64,000 nt of DNA, taken from the IMG/VR virus record IMGVR_UViG_3300023184_000039, positions 1-64,000 of that record; one strand, 5' to 3'. The translations under genes were made by a program, and so were the position numbers. The notes beneath the pieces are model-generated. The model did not search any database, was not told where the DNA came from, and was given only the letters and a program-made list of their open reading frames with translations. Below, piece after piece: positions 37,908 through 48,507 of the stretch (position 1 is the first letter of the stretch; each line of letters starts with the position of its first letter). The stretch is from a virus.

Positions 37908-39104
37908 TTAAAATCCATAATTCGGTATTAGTGTTATTGTTACAAGCGTAGAATCATAATTTGGTAAATCGCCTTTATATAAAATTTCTCTTCCAGCAGC
38001 ATTGGATGCACTTCGCTCCAATGCCGACAGGGTGAGCGAGTCAACATAATCAACACCAGCAGTATTTTGAACTAAAGTTTTTAATTTGTCTGTTCTCAGG
38101 AGCGACTCAAGTTTTGGAAATTTTTGCGGGCTTAGATAAGACTTTAAGTTTGTCCTAATATACGACTCAACCGAATCAACAATATACGATGTTCCAACAT
38201 AAACGGTCATTGATATTGTCGGTCGTATCAAGGTAATACTTTTTATAAAAATTGATAATCCAGCATGCGATTTTGCAACCACATCCCGAAGAATTGCCTG
38301 TTGTTCCAAAACGGTAAGAGCGCGATTAAACCCATAAACAAAAATTGCAATATACCCAGCAACATCTGCACCACCGCGCTCAAGAGTGCCTTCGGCATTT
38401 GTTAAATCATAAACAATACACCTTGATACAGATGCATATGTGGATATAATGTATTTCTCAATTTGTTCGGCGGTAACAAAGTTTTCACTGAGCGACTGGA
38501 GATAGGTTGCCCCGCGAGAAAGATATTCAGAATCGCTTTCTGCATCTGTTCCTTGCACAAAATTACTACTAGCAATAACCGTTCCGATAAGAGATGAAAA
38601 TTGTATGTAATTAAATACATCACCAGAATTAACTTCTGGAACAATTCCCTCTGTTCTGGCAGAAACAAATATTGTTAGCGATGGTGGGTAAGCAGTGTCT
38701 GATGCGGGGATTTCATAGGAAATTGATGTTTCGTAATAGGTTGTGACGACTTCATCAAAAATCAAGGATTCGTGAGCGAATACTGTTCCAGCCGGTATGG
38801 ATGCACCGTCCACGGTGAGCAGTGTTACCACAAGACTAACCGTTGCCCTCTGACCAACATTTCTTCCCACGCCCATAAATGAAAGCATGCCCTCCATCAG
38901 TCTGTTGGGCAATGTATTGATGTGTGTTGTAGCAATTGACGTCATGTATGCCATCGCTTGGAACATTGCATCCTCTACCGTTCCAGTTCTAAGATTAAAA
39001 TCAGGAATTGTCATCTGGGCAACTTCAATTGCATTTGAGTAAATATCCCCAGGCTGTTTATCATAAATTCTGAGGTTTATATATTGTGAAAAATCTGCTG
39101 CCAT
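37908..39104 (-). CDS. Baseplate J-like protein
   Basis: A 398-residue protein of the gpJ/gp6 baseplate-wedge family. There are an N-terminal MAADFSQYINLRIYDKQPGDIY segment, GSIPAGTVF-like turn (DGASIPAGTVFAHESL), VPEVNSGDVF, the conserved G-T-D-A-E-S-D-x-E-Y-L-x-R motif, and VTAEQIEKYI. These are hallmarks of baseplate J proteins. It marks a contractile-tail phage. It shares the single-base overlap with the gp25-like gene downstream in transcription order. Confidence 0.88.
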   Translation of the reverse strand: MAADFSQYINLRIYDKQPGDIYSNAIEVAQMTIPDFNLRTGTVEDAMFQAMAYMTSIATTHINTLPNRLMEGMLSFMGVGRNVGQRATVSLVVTLLTVDGASIPAGTVFAHESLIFDEVVTTYYETSISYEIPASDTAYPPSLTIFVSARTEGIVPEVNSGDVFNYIQFSSLIGTVIASSNFVQGTDAESDSEYLSRGATYLQSLSENFVTAEQIEKYIISTYASVSRCIVYDLTNAEGTLERGGADVAGYIAIFVYGFNRALTVLEQQAILRDVVAKSHAGLSIFIKSITLIRPTISMTVYVGTSYIVDSVESYIRTNLKSYLSPQKFPKLESLLRTDKLKTLVQNTAGVDYVDSLTLSALERSASNAAGREILYKGDLPNYDSTLVTITLIPNYGF

Positions 39105-39400
39105 TAGTTAATCCTAAACTCAATATTAAGGGACATAGAACTTGTTTGAGAGTTTAATGAAAGGTTAACTGCCCCAATGGTAACTTCCGGAACGAACCTA
39201 GATGCATGAACCATGAACACCCCAGAATCAATCAATCTATAGGAAGGGTCAAACACACCATACTTGGGGGTCAGTCGGAACTGACCTGGTTCGGTAAGGG
39301 CGGCAAAACTCAGCAGTTGTTTAAAGTAATCCGATGTCCCTTCGGTTAATTTTGACAAGCCAGTTGATGTGAATTTAATTGGAAATTTAATTGTGTCCAT
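39104..39400 (-). CDS. Baseplate wedge W/gp25-like protein
   Basis: A 98-residue protein of the lysozyme-like gp25/gpW wedge family: IKFPIKFTSTGLSKLTEGTSDYFKQLLSFAALTEPGQFRLTPKYGVFDPSYRLID. The conserved E-P-G-x-R-x-x-P-x-Y-G motif is clear, with Phe before Arg. It connects wedge and sheath in contractile tails. It sits between spike and J genes as in P2-like and Mu-like phages. Confidence 0.82.
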   Translation of the reverse strand: MDTIKFPIKFTSTGLSKLTEGTSDYFKQLLSFAALTEPGQFRLTPKYGVFDPSYRLIDSGVFMVHASRFVPEVTIGAVNLSLNSQTSSMSLNIEFRIN

Positions 39401-39407
39401 GTCTCAC

Positions 39408-39755
39408 CTAGTGCGTGTGGTCTCTTGATTCGAGGAATACAACACGTGCCGTCAGGGCCGCCAATGCGGCCTGTGTTGCAAATACATCTGTTGTTGTATT
39501 AATTCTACCAATTATAACAGCATTAAAAACATCGTTGTCTAAAAATGCAACAACCACGGAATCACCAATGGTTGGTCGGTTTGCGGCTGTTACGCCCAAA
39601 AAATCAAGATTTGGAACAATTGTGGAAAACGAAGGAATATTGACATTTGCCCTTCCAGTGGAACTGACCGAAACAACCTTTCCTAGGTGCAAACCGCCAC
39701 CCTCTCTTGGTGCTTGCGCGCCACCGGTGGGATTAACGTATCTTCGCTGCGTCAC
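39408..39755 (-). CDS. Baseplate spike/gpV-like OB-fold protein
   Basis: A 115-residue protein. An OB-fold domain (GKVVSVSSTGRANVNIPSFSTIVPNLDFLGVTAANRPTIGDSVVVAFLDNDVFNAVIIGRI) is typical of gpV/gp5 central spike proteins, followed by a coiled coil and an HTH end. It is short, so the membrane-piercing tip must be another protein or reduced. It overlaps the next upstream gene by 4 bases. Confidence 0.72.
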   Translation of the reverse strand: MTQRRYVNPTGGAQAPREGGGLHLGKVVSVSSTGRANVNIPSFSTIVPNLDFLGVTAANRPTIGDSVVVAFLDNDVFNAVIIGRINTTTDVFATQAALAALTARVVFLESRDHTH

Positions 39756-40894
39756 AATCTGTCCTTACCTTTCTCTGTTCCTGGGATGCTCCATGGGGCA
39801 CCAGACTCTGGTTTTTCCTGTCCATAAGCAAAATATGGAAGAAGCACATCTGGCCCAACTTCGTCATCCGTGGCTGGATATCTTGTTCCAACTGGTAGCG
39901 GTTTGATGCGGTCTCTCCAATCTTTTGGATTTCTTTCTGGAGTAACAAAAGTTATCGAAACTGGGTCTGGGGATAGTTCCTTAAAATCAACTTGAGTAAT
40001 AAGGTAATAACCAGTAAATGTTGGAATCCCACCAATAAAAACGGTCATACCCGGACGAAGAACCTGACCGCTTGTACGACTAATATTTGCAGTACCATCA
40101 GCTTCCATTGGGTCGTTGTCGCCTTTATGCATATCTGGTATGTGCATCAAGGGAAAATCTTCCCCCATTCTGCCTGGTATCAATGGAATGAAACGTCTTT
40201 CAACTTTTCGTGTTTTTTTAGCCTTGGTTACTGGGTCTATTGTGTGTTTATCCAATATCATTCCATGAGAACCCCACCTATGCATCAACCATTTCATTGA
40301 TGCAAAATATAAAGTACCATCAACCTCAAAACACTCAAAATGCGCAGAGGAGGCAAGGTTTGTTATGACACTCCAAAGTGAGTCTGCTTGTTGCGCTCCA
40401 CTTGCCTGAGTTACGTGTTGAACCTTGTTGGTTTTTTCTCCAACAAACTTTAAACCATATTTTGTTGCTGCTTGATGAACAAACTCAAAACCAGAAGCCT
40501 GTGGAAAACTTCCTGGTTTCTTATCTCGTTTCATTTGCTGAATGGCTTTTGTTCTGCATTTAATCGTCCAAATTGGATTTATTCCCTGGCTTTGAGAAAC
40601 CGATATATCTGCCACCTCCATGAGCAGTGTAACAAAAACAAATTTAGCAGTTCCACCACCGAGGTCCTGTGCATCATCTAGTGATTTTGTTGTATAGGTA
40701 ACATCTCTTCCAATATTGAAATAGTTATTGGCACCAAAAAGAAAATCAGTATCAAATATTTCAAGACTAATTTCTGTGCATAATTTAGTTGAGTAACTTA
40801 CCGAACATGAAAGTATTGACTTATTCATTGTTTCATTTATTTTTGCATCAAGGTCACCAAATGTAACCCTAAATGGGTCGGCTTCAGCAAGCAT
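39752..40894 (-). CDS. Tail hub/gpD-like baseplate protein
   Basis: A 380-residue protein. It has the layout of hub (gpD/gp27-like) proteins: N-terminal beta domain (NKSILSCSVSYSTKLCTEISLEIFDTDFLF...), a segment GSFPQASGFEFVHQAATKYGLKFVGE typical of phage late-control D proteins, and a C-terminal domain around RPGMTVFIGGIPTFTGYYLITQVDF. It forms the centre of the baseplate between tube and spike. Confidence 0.72.
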   Translation of the reverse strand: MLAEADPFRVTFGDLDAKINETMNKSILSCSVSYSTKLCTEISLEIFDTDFLFGANNYFNIGRDVTYTTKSLDDAQDLGGGTAKFVFVTLLMEVADISVSQSQGINPIWTIKCRTKAIQQMKRDKKPGSFPQASGFEFVHQAATKYGLKFVGEKTNKVQHVTQASGAQQADSLWSVITNLASSAHFECFEVDGTLYFASMKWLMHRWGSHGMILDKHTIDPVTKAKKTRKVERRFIPLIPGRMGEDFPLMHIPDMHKGDNDPMEADGTANISRTSGQVLRPGMTVFIGGIPTFTGYYLITQVDFKELSPDPVSITFVTPERNPKDWRDRIKPLPVGTRYPATDDEVGPDVLLPYFAYGQEKPESGAPWSIPGTEKGKDRL

Positions 40895-43548
40895 TATTTT
40901 CCCTCAATAACCAAAGTTGACAAAAGTAAATTTGATGTGTTATTGGTACAAGGAACTTTTGCACAAATACGTGGTGGCGGGCACGATTTCTTGGTACACG
41001 GGGTTATTGGACGCATATAAACAATGTTTGCATTCTCTATGGGAATTTCCTGAAGTGTTATTGAGCAGGTTGCTCGAGATATCTTTGACCCAAGATTTTT
41101 GGACTCATCAGTTCTTTGTATTGATGTTATAGAAAAATCGTTGATGACAAACTCAACCCCACGTCCTTTCGTGAACAAAGGGTATCGCAGTTCTTTTGAC
41201 ATTATTTCGTCCATGTTCAAAAACGAAACAGGGTATGGGGCTAATGCCATTTTGCGAAGCACATTTAACTGTTCGTCAACGGGATAATCCATACCAAACC
41301 CCTCACTCCCTCGTGAAATAGTTGTATCAACAACATCAAAATTAAATGAGATTTTTAACAATTGGTAAGATTGCCAATCAACTATAGGAAAATTTCCGGC
41401 TCGCGCTACCTCTGTCCATGTTGAACCAAGACCAGAGTATTGAACTTCTCTTGGTGTAAACGGAAACTCGTAAATTAGCGGGTCAATTTCAACCTGTTTT
41501 GATACCGACTGTCTTCCGTCGGCAGAATAAACTGTGTCCGTATATCTGTACTGCTGGACCAATTGGGGCCTTGTTGACCGACCAGCGGGTGGGGGCATAT
41601 ACCCAATAAGTCCGCGGGTAATTGTAATTTTTTGAGTTGCTTTTTGATTTGACTTACTGTCAGCTGGTAATTGGGTATTTCCATTTCCATTTGTTCCGCT
41701 ATTCGTACCGCTTGCTACGGGTTTGGCCATAGTTGTGATGAGTGCATTCTTCATAATCTCATCAACCCTTTTTTTTGCTTCTGGAAGAGGGGTTCCTTTT
41801 GCGACTAGGTCTGCAACACGCGCTTTGTTTATTGATAGTATTAATTGCTGTTTTGTTAAATCCCAATTTTGACCTAGGTCTTTTGTAAGGGTTACCAGTA
41901 CATTTTTTGCAAATGCTCCAGTTTGTCTTTCGTCCCATAATAGTGCTGTTGCATTAGCGATGGTTAGTCGAACACCGGGACCTAAACCAAACGGGTCATA
42001 TGTTAAGGGGTCTTGTGTAACATCTGGCTCGGGTGGATTTGAACCACCAATGGTCGTGGTCTGTTGTTGAGACCCAGTAGAACTTGCAAACGGTTGCCAG
42101 GAAGAATCGGGTATTCCATTTAGTCCAATCGGGTTGAATTGAATGTCTTGTGCAATATTTACGCTGTCATACAGGTAAATTTTTCCACTAACTGATGCAA
42201 CGCGAGCTTTTGCATAAACATCAACAATGTCATTAATATAAGTTGCCCATGCTGTTGCTTTTGCTGAATCTTCAAAAATACCCAAATGCTGCCCTTTTCC
42301 AAAAATGACACCAGTGGTGGGTCCATTGAACCTAGTCATTGCTTGGTCAAAAGTTTGGTCGGTAAAATTTGATTTGGTTATTACGGAACCAGGATGACTA
42401 GATGGTTCGGAAACACTTGATGTTGTAAAAACACCAGGAAGAACAATATATTTTCCTTGCAAATATGCAAAATGACCAGCATTGCCACTAGTCATCAATC
42501 CTGCACGGGCATCAATCTTATAAGTTGTGCCGTTATCTTTATAGAAACCATTAGCCAATTTAGCAATGGCATAATAATTATTACTGTTAGTGTCGCTAAC
42601 TGTGACAGGAGAATAATTAATAGGTCCTTCGGGGGGAGATGGAAATGATGATGCCGCCATCCAATTTTGGATGCGTTCGTTATCAGTTTTTTCAACCGAT
42701 ATGGGCGTATCTTTTCCAGCAAATCTAATATAAAATCCTGACCAATACTGTGATGAATTATCTGCAACCAAATTGCCTCGGGTTACTGCCTTCTTGTTTG
42801 GTCCCATTATTGGAAGATTGGAAGAATACAGCGTATATGGAATTGATTTGTTTTTGTCGTAAACCAACAATGGGTCTACGGCATAAGTGGAAACTTCCTT
42901 ACCACCCACAATAGCAACGGCTGGTTCAAGACTTTTTGCACTACCAGAGACAACTACTGGGGAGCTGGAGTCATCTTTCCAGTAATATCCATATTGTTCA
43001 TCAGAGGATATTAGGTAACCATTTCCCGTTGACCCTAGTTCGGTATCACCAACAGCAACTTTATCCGACAACCATAGGAACGAGGTGGGTGACCCAGATG
43101 TATTCACACTTTTTGTAATCCACAAAATTCCTTTTTCTAATGAACTGCTATTTGCAAAAGTGGTAGACAGGGATGTTCCACGTCCAGAATTGGCATGCAC
43201 AATAAGTGAATCGTTTTTTTTCTCTTTGTATGCATAGTAATTAATTGGGTCAAGTTCCCTATACACATCAACCCAAAACGAACTTTGCGAAAGTACATTT
43301 GAAGTGCCAGCCGCAACAACTGTTTGTATAATTTTCTTTTTAAATCCAATTGCCTGAAGGGTGAGTGGCAAGCGACTTGCATCAAGCCCCCATTTTTCGG
43401 TATATGGAGACGTGTATGTTCCGTGAATTCTGGTATTTCCACCATTAATTGAAAGAATGGGTTGGCCTGATAGTGATGGTATTGCAAGTTGAAAAACACT
43501 TCCCTTCATTGGCATGTTGTAACCAGTTGATGGGATTGGGGAAGTCAT
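40894..43548 (-). CDS. Large baseplate/tail protein
   Basis: An 884-residue protein. The N-terminal 600 residues are Ser/Gly/Thr-rich and beta-like, with no clear family. Residues about 640-850 (EFPFTPREVQYSGLGSTWTEVARAGNFPIVDWQSYQLLKISFNFDV..., QLNVLRKMAL) match the C-terminal region of proteins that sit between tape measure and hub genes in actinophages and related injectosomes (LysM/gp53-like). A C-terminal CTKKSCPPPRICAKVPCTN has five Cys. Structural. Confidence 0.68.
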   Translation of the reverse strand: MTSPIPSTGYNMPMKGSVFQLAIPSLSGQPILSINGGNTRIHGTYTSPYTEKWGLDASRLPLTLQAIGFKKKIIQTVVAAGTSNVLSQSSFWVDVYRELDPINYYAYKEKKNDSLIVHANSGRGTSLSTTFANSSSLEKGILWITKSVNTSGSPTSFLWLSDKVAVGDTELGSTGNGYLISSDEQYGYYWKDDSSSPVVVSGSAKSLEPAVAIVGGKEVSTYAVDPLLVYDKNKSIPYTLYSSNLPIMGPNKKAVTRGNLVADNSSQYWSGFYIRFAGKDTPISVEKTDNERIQNWMAASSFPSPPEGPINYSPVTVSDTNSNNYYAIAKLANGFYKDNGTTYKIDARAGLMTSGNAGHFAYLQGKYIVLPGVFTTSSVSEPSSHPGSVITKSNFTDQTFDQAMTRFNGPTTGVIFGKGQHLGIFEDSAKATAWATYINDIVDVYAKARVASVSGKIYLYDSVNIAQDIQFNPIGLNGIPDSSWQPFASSTGSQQQTTTIGGSNPPEPDVTQDPLTYDPFGLGPGVRLTIANATALLWDERQTGAFAKNVLVTLTKDLGQNWDLTKQQLILSINKARVADLVAKGTPLPEAKKRVDEIMKNALITTMAKPVASGTNSGTNGNGNTQLPADSKSNQKATQKITITRGLIGYMPPPAGRSTRPQLVQQYRYTDTVYSADGRQSVSKQVEIDPLIYEFPFTPREVQYSGLGSTWTEVARAGNFPIVDWQSYQLLKISFNFDVVDTTISRGSEGFGMDYPVDEQLNVLRKMALAPYPVSFLNMDEIMSKELRYPLFTKGRGVEFVINDFSITSIQRTDESKNLGSKISRATCSITLQEIPIENANIVYMRPITPCTKKSCPPPRICAKVPCTNNTSNLLLSTLVIEGK

Positions 43549-43550
43549 GA

Positions 43551-46500
43551 CTACGACCTCTGTCTTTCGTTATTGTTCATATCTTTTATCTTCCTCACAA
43601 CCATGCTGGCAATTTCTTGAACATTTGCATTTGCTCCACTGACATTTACTGTGTAGCTATTTGATATTGATGTTCCACCACCGCCACTGGTTCGTGCTGC
43701 CCCAAATGAAATTGGGGACATTGTGTCACCAATAGCACCACTACCGGGTCCAGGAACAACATGGAGATGCCTGTCGCCACCTCTGCCGTGAAACTCGGCA
43801 AACCCACCACCGTCACGAACAAGACCCGCATATGCCCCCAGTTGCTGTCCTGTAAGGTCATAGGCGCGACCCATTACATGGTCAGAACTCGGTGAACCAA
43901 GACCAGTTGTTCTAAATGCCGATGTCATGGTTCGTGAACCACCAAGTTGTGAGTTAATACTTGCATGCCTAGCCATCGTTGTTTCAAGACGAGACGATGT
44001 TGTGTCGCCGATTCCCTTGCCACGAGGGCTTGATGTATCTCCGTGTAGTTTGTCAATAAGTTTTTGAAATGCTTCTGTAGTAAACCATTCTGGACCCTGT
44101 TTATCGCTTGCAAAAAATGCACTGAAGTCTGCGGTAAAATCTTTGAGTGCCGTTGCCATGTCGCCAGTAGAACCTTTTATATCCTCAAGGTTTGTTATCA
44201 TTTGTTCGTCAGTGGCCACTCGTTGTAACCCGACATCAGCGGGCTGAAGTCCATAGGAACTCAATGCCTTGGTTACCGCATCCTGATTAGACATATCCAC
44301 ACCCTGAAACATTGTTCCTTGCTCAATTGCTGAATTTAGGGCTTTTGCATTTGCCTGTTGGGATGCATCACCATTGCTCATTTGTATGAGTTTTGAACTC
44401 ATTAAATCAGCATTTACGCTATAACGATTACCCGCTTTTCCGTTACCTGCCAAAAGGGTATTATTAAGGTTACTTGCGGTTATTGCAGTTGCCCCTTTTG
44501 TTGCATCATCTAGGTACTTGGTAAGTACTTGACCTGCACTTGTTGGAGCAGCATCTGTTCCATAAATTTTTTCCTGCTGACCGTATAGGTAACCCTTCAC
44601 ACCAGTCTTTGCGTCTATTTGTGAAAATGCCGACCCACCCTTGCCAAACATTGATTTTGCACTTAGTATTCCATTAAAGCCTCCACCAGCAAGGGTTGCA
44701 ATATCCGGAATGGCACTTTTGAAAAATTCAAGTATGTCTTTGTCCTTAATACCTGCTGTTGCATTAAGTTTTGAATTAAAAACCGCTCCTTTTTCATCAA
44801 GTATTTGCGGTGCTTCAATATTGTTAATAGCTTTATCAAAGACATCCAAATTATTAACAAGGTTGTCAATTTGCATTCCCTGCATTTGTGCAGTTGTTTT
44901 TACTGCAGCAATACCGAGCCCATCAATAACATCGGTAAAACTTTTCATTGGGTCCATGAGGTTGAAGTCCATGCTTCTGGCAAGATTTTCAACCCCCATT
45001 TCTGACAACCCAGTAATTTTTGTTAATTCCTTAAGCCTCTTTTTATATTGGTCGTCCATCGCACGATTTGCTCGATTTTCAGGACTGTTCATATCCCCCA
45101 ATTTTCCAAGGAATACATCTTTTTGTTTTAATGCATTCTTGTAGTCATCCTCGGTCATTCCTTGTGTGCCATTGCCTTGTTTGTTCTTGTACAAATCTGT
45201 AATAAATTTTGTTTTTTCATCCGTTGTTGCAAATTGTAAAGAGTTTGCCCTATTGGCAAGTTCTTGCTGAGATGCTTGAGTGTTGCTCAAAACATCCTTG
45301 ATTGAGGATTGACCAATCCCATTTTGATTTGCAATTTTTACTCCAGCGATTTTCATCTGTTTTGAATAAACATCTTTGGTGATGTCGGATACGGCTTTTC
45401 TTGCACCGGTTTTCTCATTATTAATTCTGTTGAAATACCCCTTAACCCCACCAGCAATTGCTCCAACGACTGTTCCGATGGCCGTTCCAATACCAGGGGC
45501 AATCATTGTTCCGATTGCCGCACCAGCAGCAGCACCCAAAACGGCACCACCTTTACCGGTTTTTGAATTCAATGCAGCGCCGCCAAATCCAATACCAAGT
45601 CCGAGCAGTGGGTTTGTTGATGCAAGCCCTGCACCCAAAGCCATTGAACCCTGTGCCGATTCGTCCATTTTTGAACTAAGCAAACCCATTCCGAGTGAGG
45701 TTCCGATTCCAGCGGTTGCACTGTTGTTGAAACCCCTTTTGGTTTTTGAGCCAAATATATTTTGACCCATTCTGCTTTGCCGTGAATTTCTAAAACCGGC
45801 TTTCATGTTGGTAATTCCTCTACCAAGTTTTGTCCTATTTACTGGACCCTGATTATCTGGGTCACCAGATTGGGCAGAAAAATAATTGTTATACATCCCA
45901 CCTTGGTAAAATCTATTAACTCTTTTACCAATAAATCCCTTTGGATTAAAAACGCTTGAGGTCGTATTATTGACCCTTAACCTAAATCCTGCATTATCAC
46001 TTGTTCCGTCACTGCCTACTGTTGGGTCAATGTAATTTCTATTACGCATTAGCCTCTGGGTGTATCGTGTTCCAGCCCCTTGCAGTCCTTGACCAAATCT
46101 AGTATCTCTTATTTTTCTATCGTAGAAATTCTTAAACCCAGTATCACCCTGAAATCCAGATTCGCCGTGTCTTTGTGATTCGCCAAAAAATCTAGACACA
46201 CTTTCTCGTCGGGAAATTATTCTTCCGTTAGCCGTTAGGGTCTTTCTTCCATTTACTGGGTTAACTCTTGATTCCTTGGGAACAAACACGCCAGTGCTTG
46301 GCCCGGTTGTTTTTTCACCATTTACCGTGATTGGGTCAGCAAGGTCTCTTGCGGTGTAATTTACTTTTCTCCCCTTGTAGTAGAAATCGTCTCCACGTTT
46401 TCTTCCAGTTTTTGCTTCGTGTGCAGAAAGTGCTGCTTCTTTTTCTGCAGCAATATCTGCTGCGGAACCCCTATGTTTCCAATCCTTTAGGGCATCACCC

Positions 46501-48464
46501 CTATCTTTTCTTCCAAGTTCAGAGCCAGAACCAAGCGCTTCCCGTGTTGCTTCTGATTCCAAAAATGATTCAGATGCCGTTGTGGTTGAGTCGTAGGCAC
46601 TAAGTGGTTTGGTGGTGGTCAGGGTATTTTTGTTTTTCTCTATAATTAATCCTGGGGCATTAGGGTCGCCATAGTGTGCAATACCTTTTCCGTCAATGGT
46701 GACGACCCCAGCGGTAACTGACATATTTGCGGTCTCTCGAATACCGTTTGCATTTTGTTCTTGAATCCATCCACCCTTATGGTTTGCTAATCCACGACCA
46801 GCACCAAAGAGCGCACTAAACAAACCAAAAGAACCCATTCCTGAGCCAGCACCACCAATACCTTTTGTGAATTTCTGAACAAATCCAACAAGGCTCGTGA
46901 ACTGTTCAACCAAAACTGTTACACCAGCAATTACTTTGTTTATAAATGGAAGTGCTTGGAAGAATACTTTACGTACCTCGCCACCGTATTCCATAACCTT
47001 TCCAATCAAAACTCCAACCTTCGTACCAAATTCCTCTACGGCTGGTTTCATGTCAAGAAGTTCTTGTCTGAAAGAACCAAACTTTTCTTTTAATTGCGCC
47101 CATATTGGTGAAAAAACATTTTTGAGCATCTGCTCAATAACCCTTGCTCCGTCAATCATCGGTTTTATTTCATCCATTACATTTTTAAAACCCATTTTGA
47201 ACGAGTGCCACCAGTCGCCCATTTTTTTGAACATTCCGATTGTTCCAGGTAGGTAGTTCCTCATTAACCCTACAAAAAAATTGGAAATCTTGTCAACAAC
47301 AACGGAAATCTTGTCAATAAAACCCCCGTTTTGACCAAACCCCATAATTTGTCCCTGCATTCTTAAAATTGTCTTTGAAACAATCTTAAAAACTTGGTCT
47401 AATTCTTTTTTGACGGGAGCCAAGAACGATTGACCAAAATCACCAAATTGCATTTTTAGGCGATTGAAATAGCCTTTAGCCATATTTAGCAATGTTCCAT
47501 TGACTGCCTCAAACTGACCAGTCACACCGCCCAACTCGGCAAGGTGTCCAGACGTGATTGCATTCATTAGGGCTTCTTTACCCTTTTTTCCCGTACCAAG
47601 CTTTTTGTTTTCAAGATTAAATTTACGCATGGCTTCCACCATTGCTGGACCCATTGCTTTTGCTGCCGAACTTATTGAACCAAAAGTTGAACCAGCTTGC
47701 CCACCAGCTTGTTTGACTCTTGTCAATTCCCCAACCAGTGTTGCTGCAGCCTTTGAACCAGCCTTTATGTCCTGGCCAGCGGCAGCAAAATCCATCAAAC
47801 CTTTAAAAAGATTTGAACTATTAGCATCAAATTTTTTAGACTTATTATATATTTCTCCATACGCAGCACCAAGTTCATTCGCTCCAAGAACTGCTAGGTC
47901 GGTATCGCCAGTAAGTAGTCGCATATTTACGCGAGCACTATTCAGATTGGTTTTAAATTCTGTTCTTTGTGCAAAAGCACTTGTATATGCATACATCGCC
48001 GCCTGTTGTTCCCTCATGGCCGCGGCGGCGGTTCCGAGTGCAATGACTAGCCCAGCGACACCCCCAGCGGCCATATGCATGGTTCCCCTGTATGCCTTCA
48101 TAATAAACCCACCAGCAGCAAATGCCGCATGAGCCGCAAGCATCGCAGCAGATAGACCAGCAATCTCAAGTGCTGCCATCTTGGCGCTTGTGGCAACAAA
48201 CTTAATTAAACTTTTTCCGTAACCAACAATCATTTTGTCTACGCTGTCAAAATGATGTTTCCATTTTCGGCTTGTATTTGTTATTAATTTGCTTTCTTCT
48301 TTTCCGTAGTCCTCAAGTTTTGTTGACCTGCTTGCTAGTGCTTTTTCATTCCGACTATGATTTGTCCCCTCGGTTTTTCCCATTGCCTTGAGTTTGGCGG
48401 TGGTTTTGTCAATAGCAGAATCATCTGAGACAACTTTTATTTTTATTAATACATCTTCAGACAT
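43551..48464 (-). CDS. Tape measure protein with M15-type peptidase domain
   Basis: A 1637-residue protein. It starts with helical residues 1-90 and has hydrophobic helices (about 95-150). A 600-residue coiled/helical stretch includes MIVGYGKSLIKFVATSAKMAALEIAGLSAAM and later FKKMGDWWHSFKMGFKNVM. There is a Gly/Arg/Asn-rich middle (about 780-890), a second hydrophobic part (about 930-1010, GAALNSKTGKGG to IGTAIGTVVGAIAG), and a C-terminal peptidase domain (about 1520-1590) with MTSAFRTTGLGSPSSDHVMGRAYDLTG and FAEFHGRGGDRHLHVV, a zinc-type SxH..G.A.D/HLH pattern. It sets tail length and probably cuts peptidoglycan during DNA injection. Confidence 0.85.
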   Translation of the reverse strand: MSEDVLIKIKVVSDDSAIDKTTAKLKAMGKTEGTNHSRNEKALASRSTKLEDYGKEESKLITNTSRKWKHHFDSVDKMIVGYGKSLIKFVATSAKMAALEIAGLSAAMLAAHAAFAAGGFIMKAYRGTMHMAAGGVAGLVIALGTAAAAMREQQAAMYAYTSAFAQRTEFKTNLNSARVNMRLLTGDTDLAVLGANELGAAYGEIYNKSKKFDANSSNLFKGLMDFAAAGQDIKAGSKAAATLVGELTRVKQAGGQAGSTFGSISSAAKAMGPAMVEAMRKFNLENKKLGTGKKGKEALMNAITSGHLAELGGVTGQFEAVNGTLLNMAKGYFNRLKMQFGDFGQSFLAPVKKELDQVFKIVSKTILRMQGQIMGFGQNGGFIDKISVVVDKISNFFVGLMRNYLPGTIGMFKKMGDWWHSFKMGFKNVMDEIKPMIDGARVIEQMLKNVFSPIWAQLKEKFGSFRQELLDMKPAVEEFGTKVGVLIGKVMEYGGEVRKVFFQALPFINKVIAGVTVLVEQFTSLVGFVQKFTKGIGGAGSGMGSFGLFSALFGAGRGLANHKGGWIQEQNANGIRETANMSVTAGVVTIDGKGIAHYGDPNAPGLIIEKNKNTLTTTKPLSAYDSTTTASESFLESEATREALGSGSELGRKDRGDALKDWKHRGSAADIAAEKEAALSAHEAKTGRKRGDDFYYKGRKVNYTARDLADPITVNGEKTTGPSTGVFVPKESRVNPVNGRKTLTANGRIISRRESVSRFFGESQRHGESGFQGDTGFKNFYDRKIRDTRFGQGLQGAGTRYTQRLMRNRNYIDPTVGSDGTSDNAGFRLRVNNTTSSVFNPKGFIGKRVNRFYQGGMYNNYFSAQSGDPDNQGPVNRTKLGRGITNMKAGFRNSRQSRMGQNIFGSKTKRGFNNSATAGIGTSLGMGLLSSKMDESAQGSMALGAGLASTNPLLGLGIGFGGAALNSKTGKGGAVLGAAAGAAIGTMIAPGIGTAIGTVVGAIAGGVKGYFNRINNEKTGARKAVSDITKDVYSKQMKIAGVKIANQNGIGQSSIKDVLSNTQASQQELANRANSLQFATTDEKTKFITDLYKNKQGNGTQGMTEDDYKNALKQKDVFLGKLGDMNSPENRANRAMDDQYKKRLKELTKITGLSEMGVENLARSMDFNLMDPMKSFTDVIDGLGIAAVKTTAQMQGMQIDNLVNNLDVFDKAINNIEAPQILDEKGAVFNSKLNATAGIKDKDILEFFKSAIPDIATLAGGGFNGILSAKSMFGKGGSAFSQIDAKTGVKGYLYGQQEKIYGTDAAPTSAGQVLTKYLDDATKGATAITASNLNNTLLAGNGKAGNRYSVNADLMSSKLIQMSNGDASQQANAKALNSAIEQGTMFQGVDMSNQDAVTKALSSYGLQPADVGLQRVATDEQMITNLEDIKGSTGDMATALKDFTADFSAFFASDKQGPEWFTTEAFQKLIDKLHGDTSSPRGKGIGDTTSSRLETTMARHASINSQLGGSRTMTSAFRTTGLGSPSSDHVMGRAYDLTGQQLGAYAGLVRDGGGFAEFHGRGGDRHLHVVPGPGSGAIGDTMSPISFGAARTSGGGGTSISNSYTVNVSGANANVQEIASMVVRKIKDMNNNERQRS

Positions 48465-48507
48465 TTACAACCCCATTGGAAAGGAAGACCAGCAATAAAG
48501 TTCTAAA

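Noticed and set aside
43803-43816. Reverse-strand TGACGGTGGTGG inside the tape measure
   Set aside because: It matches the early-region element but is a single copy in coding sequence (reading DGGG), far from any gene start.
47554-48132. Rightward frame of 192 codons inside the tape measure region
   Set aside because: Antisense of the Ala-rich hydrophobic helices of the tape measure; no independent support.
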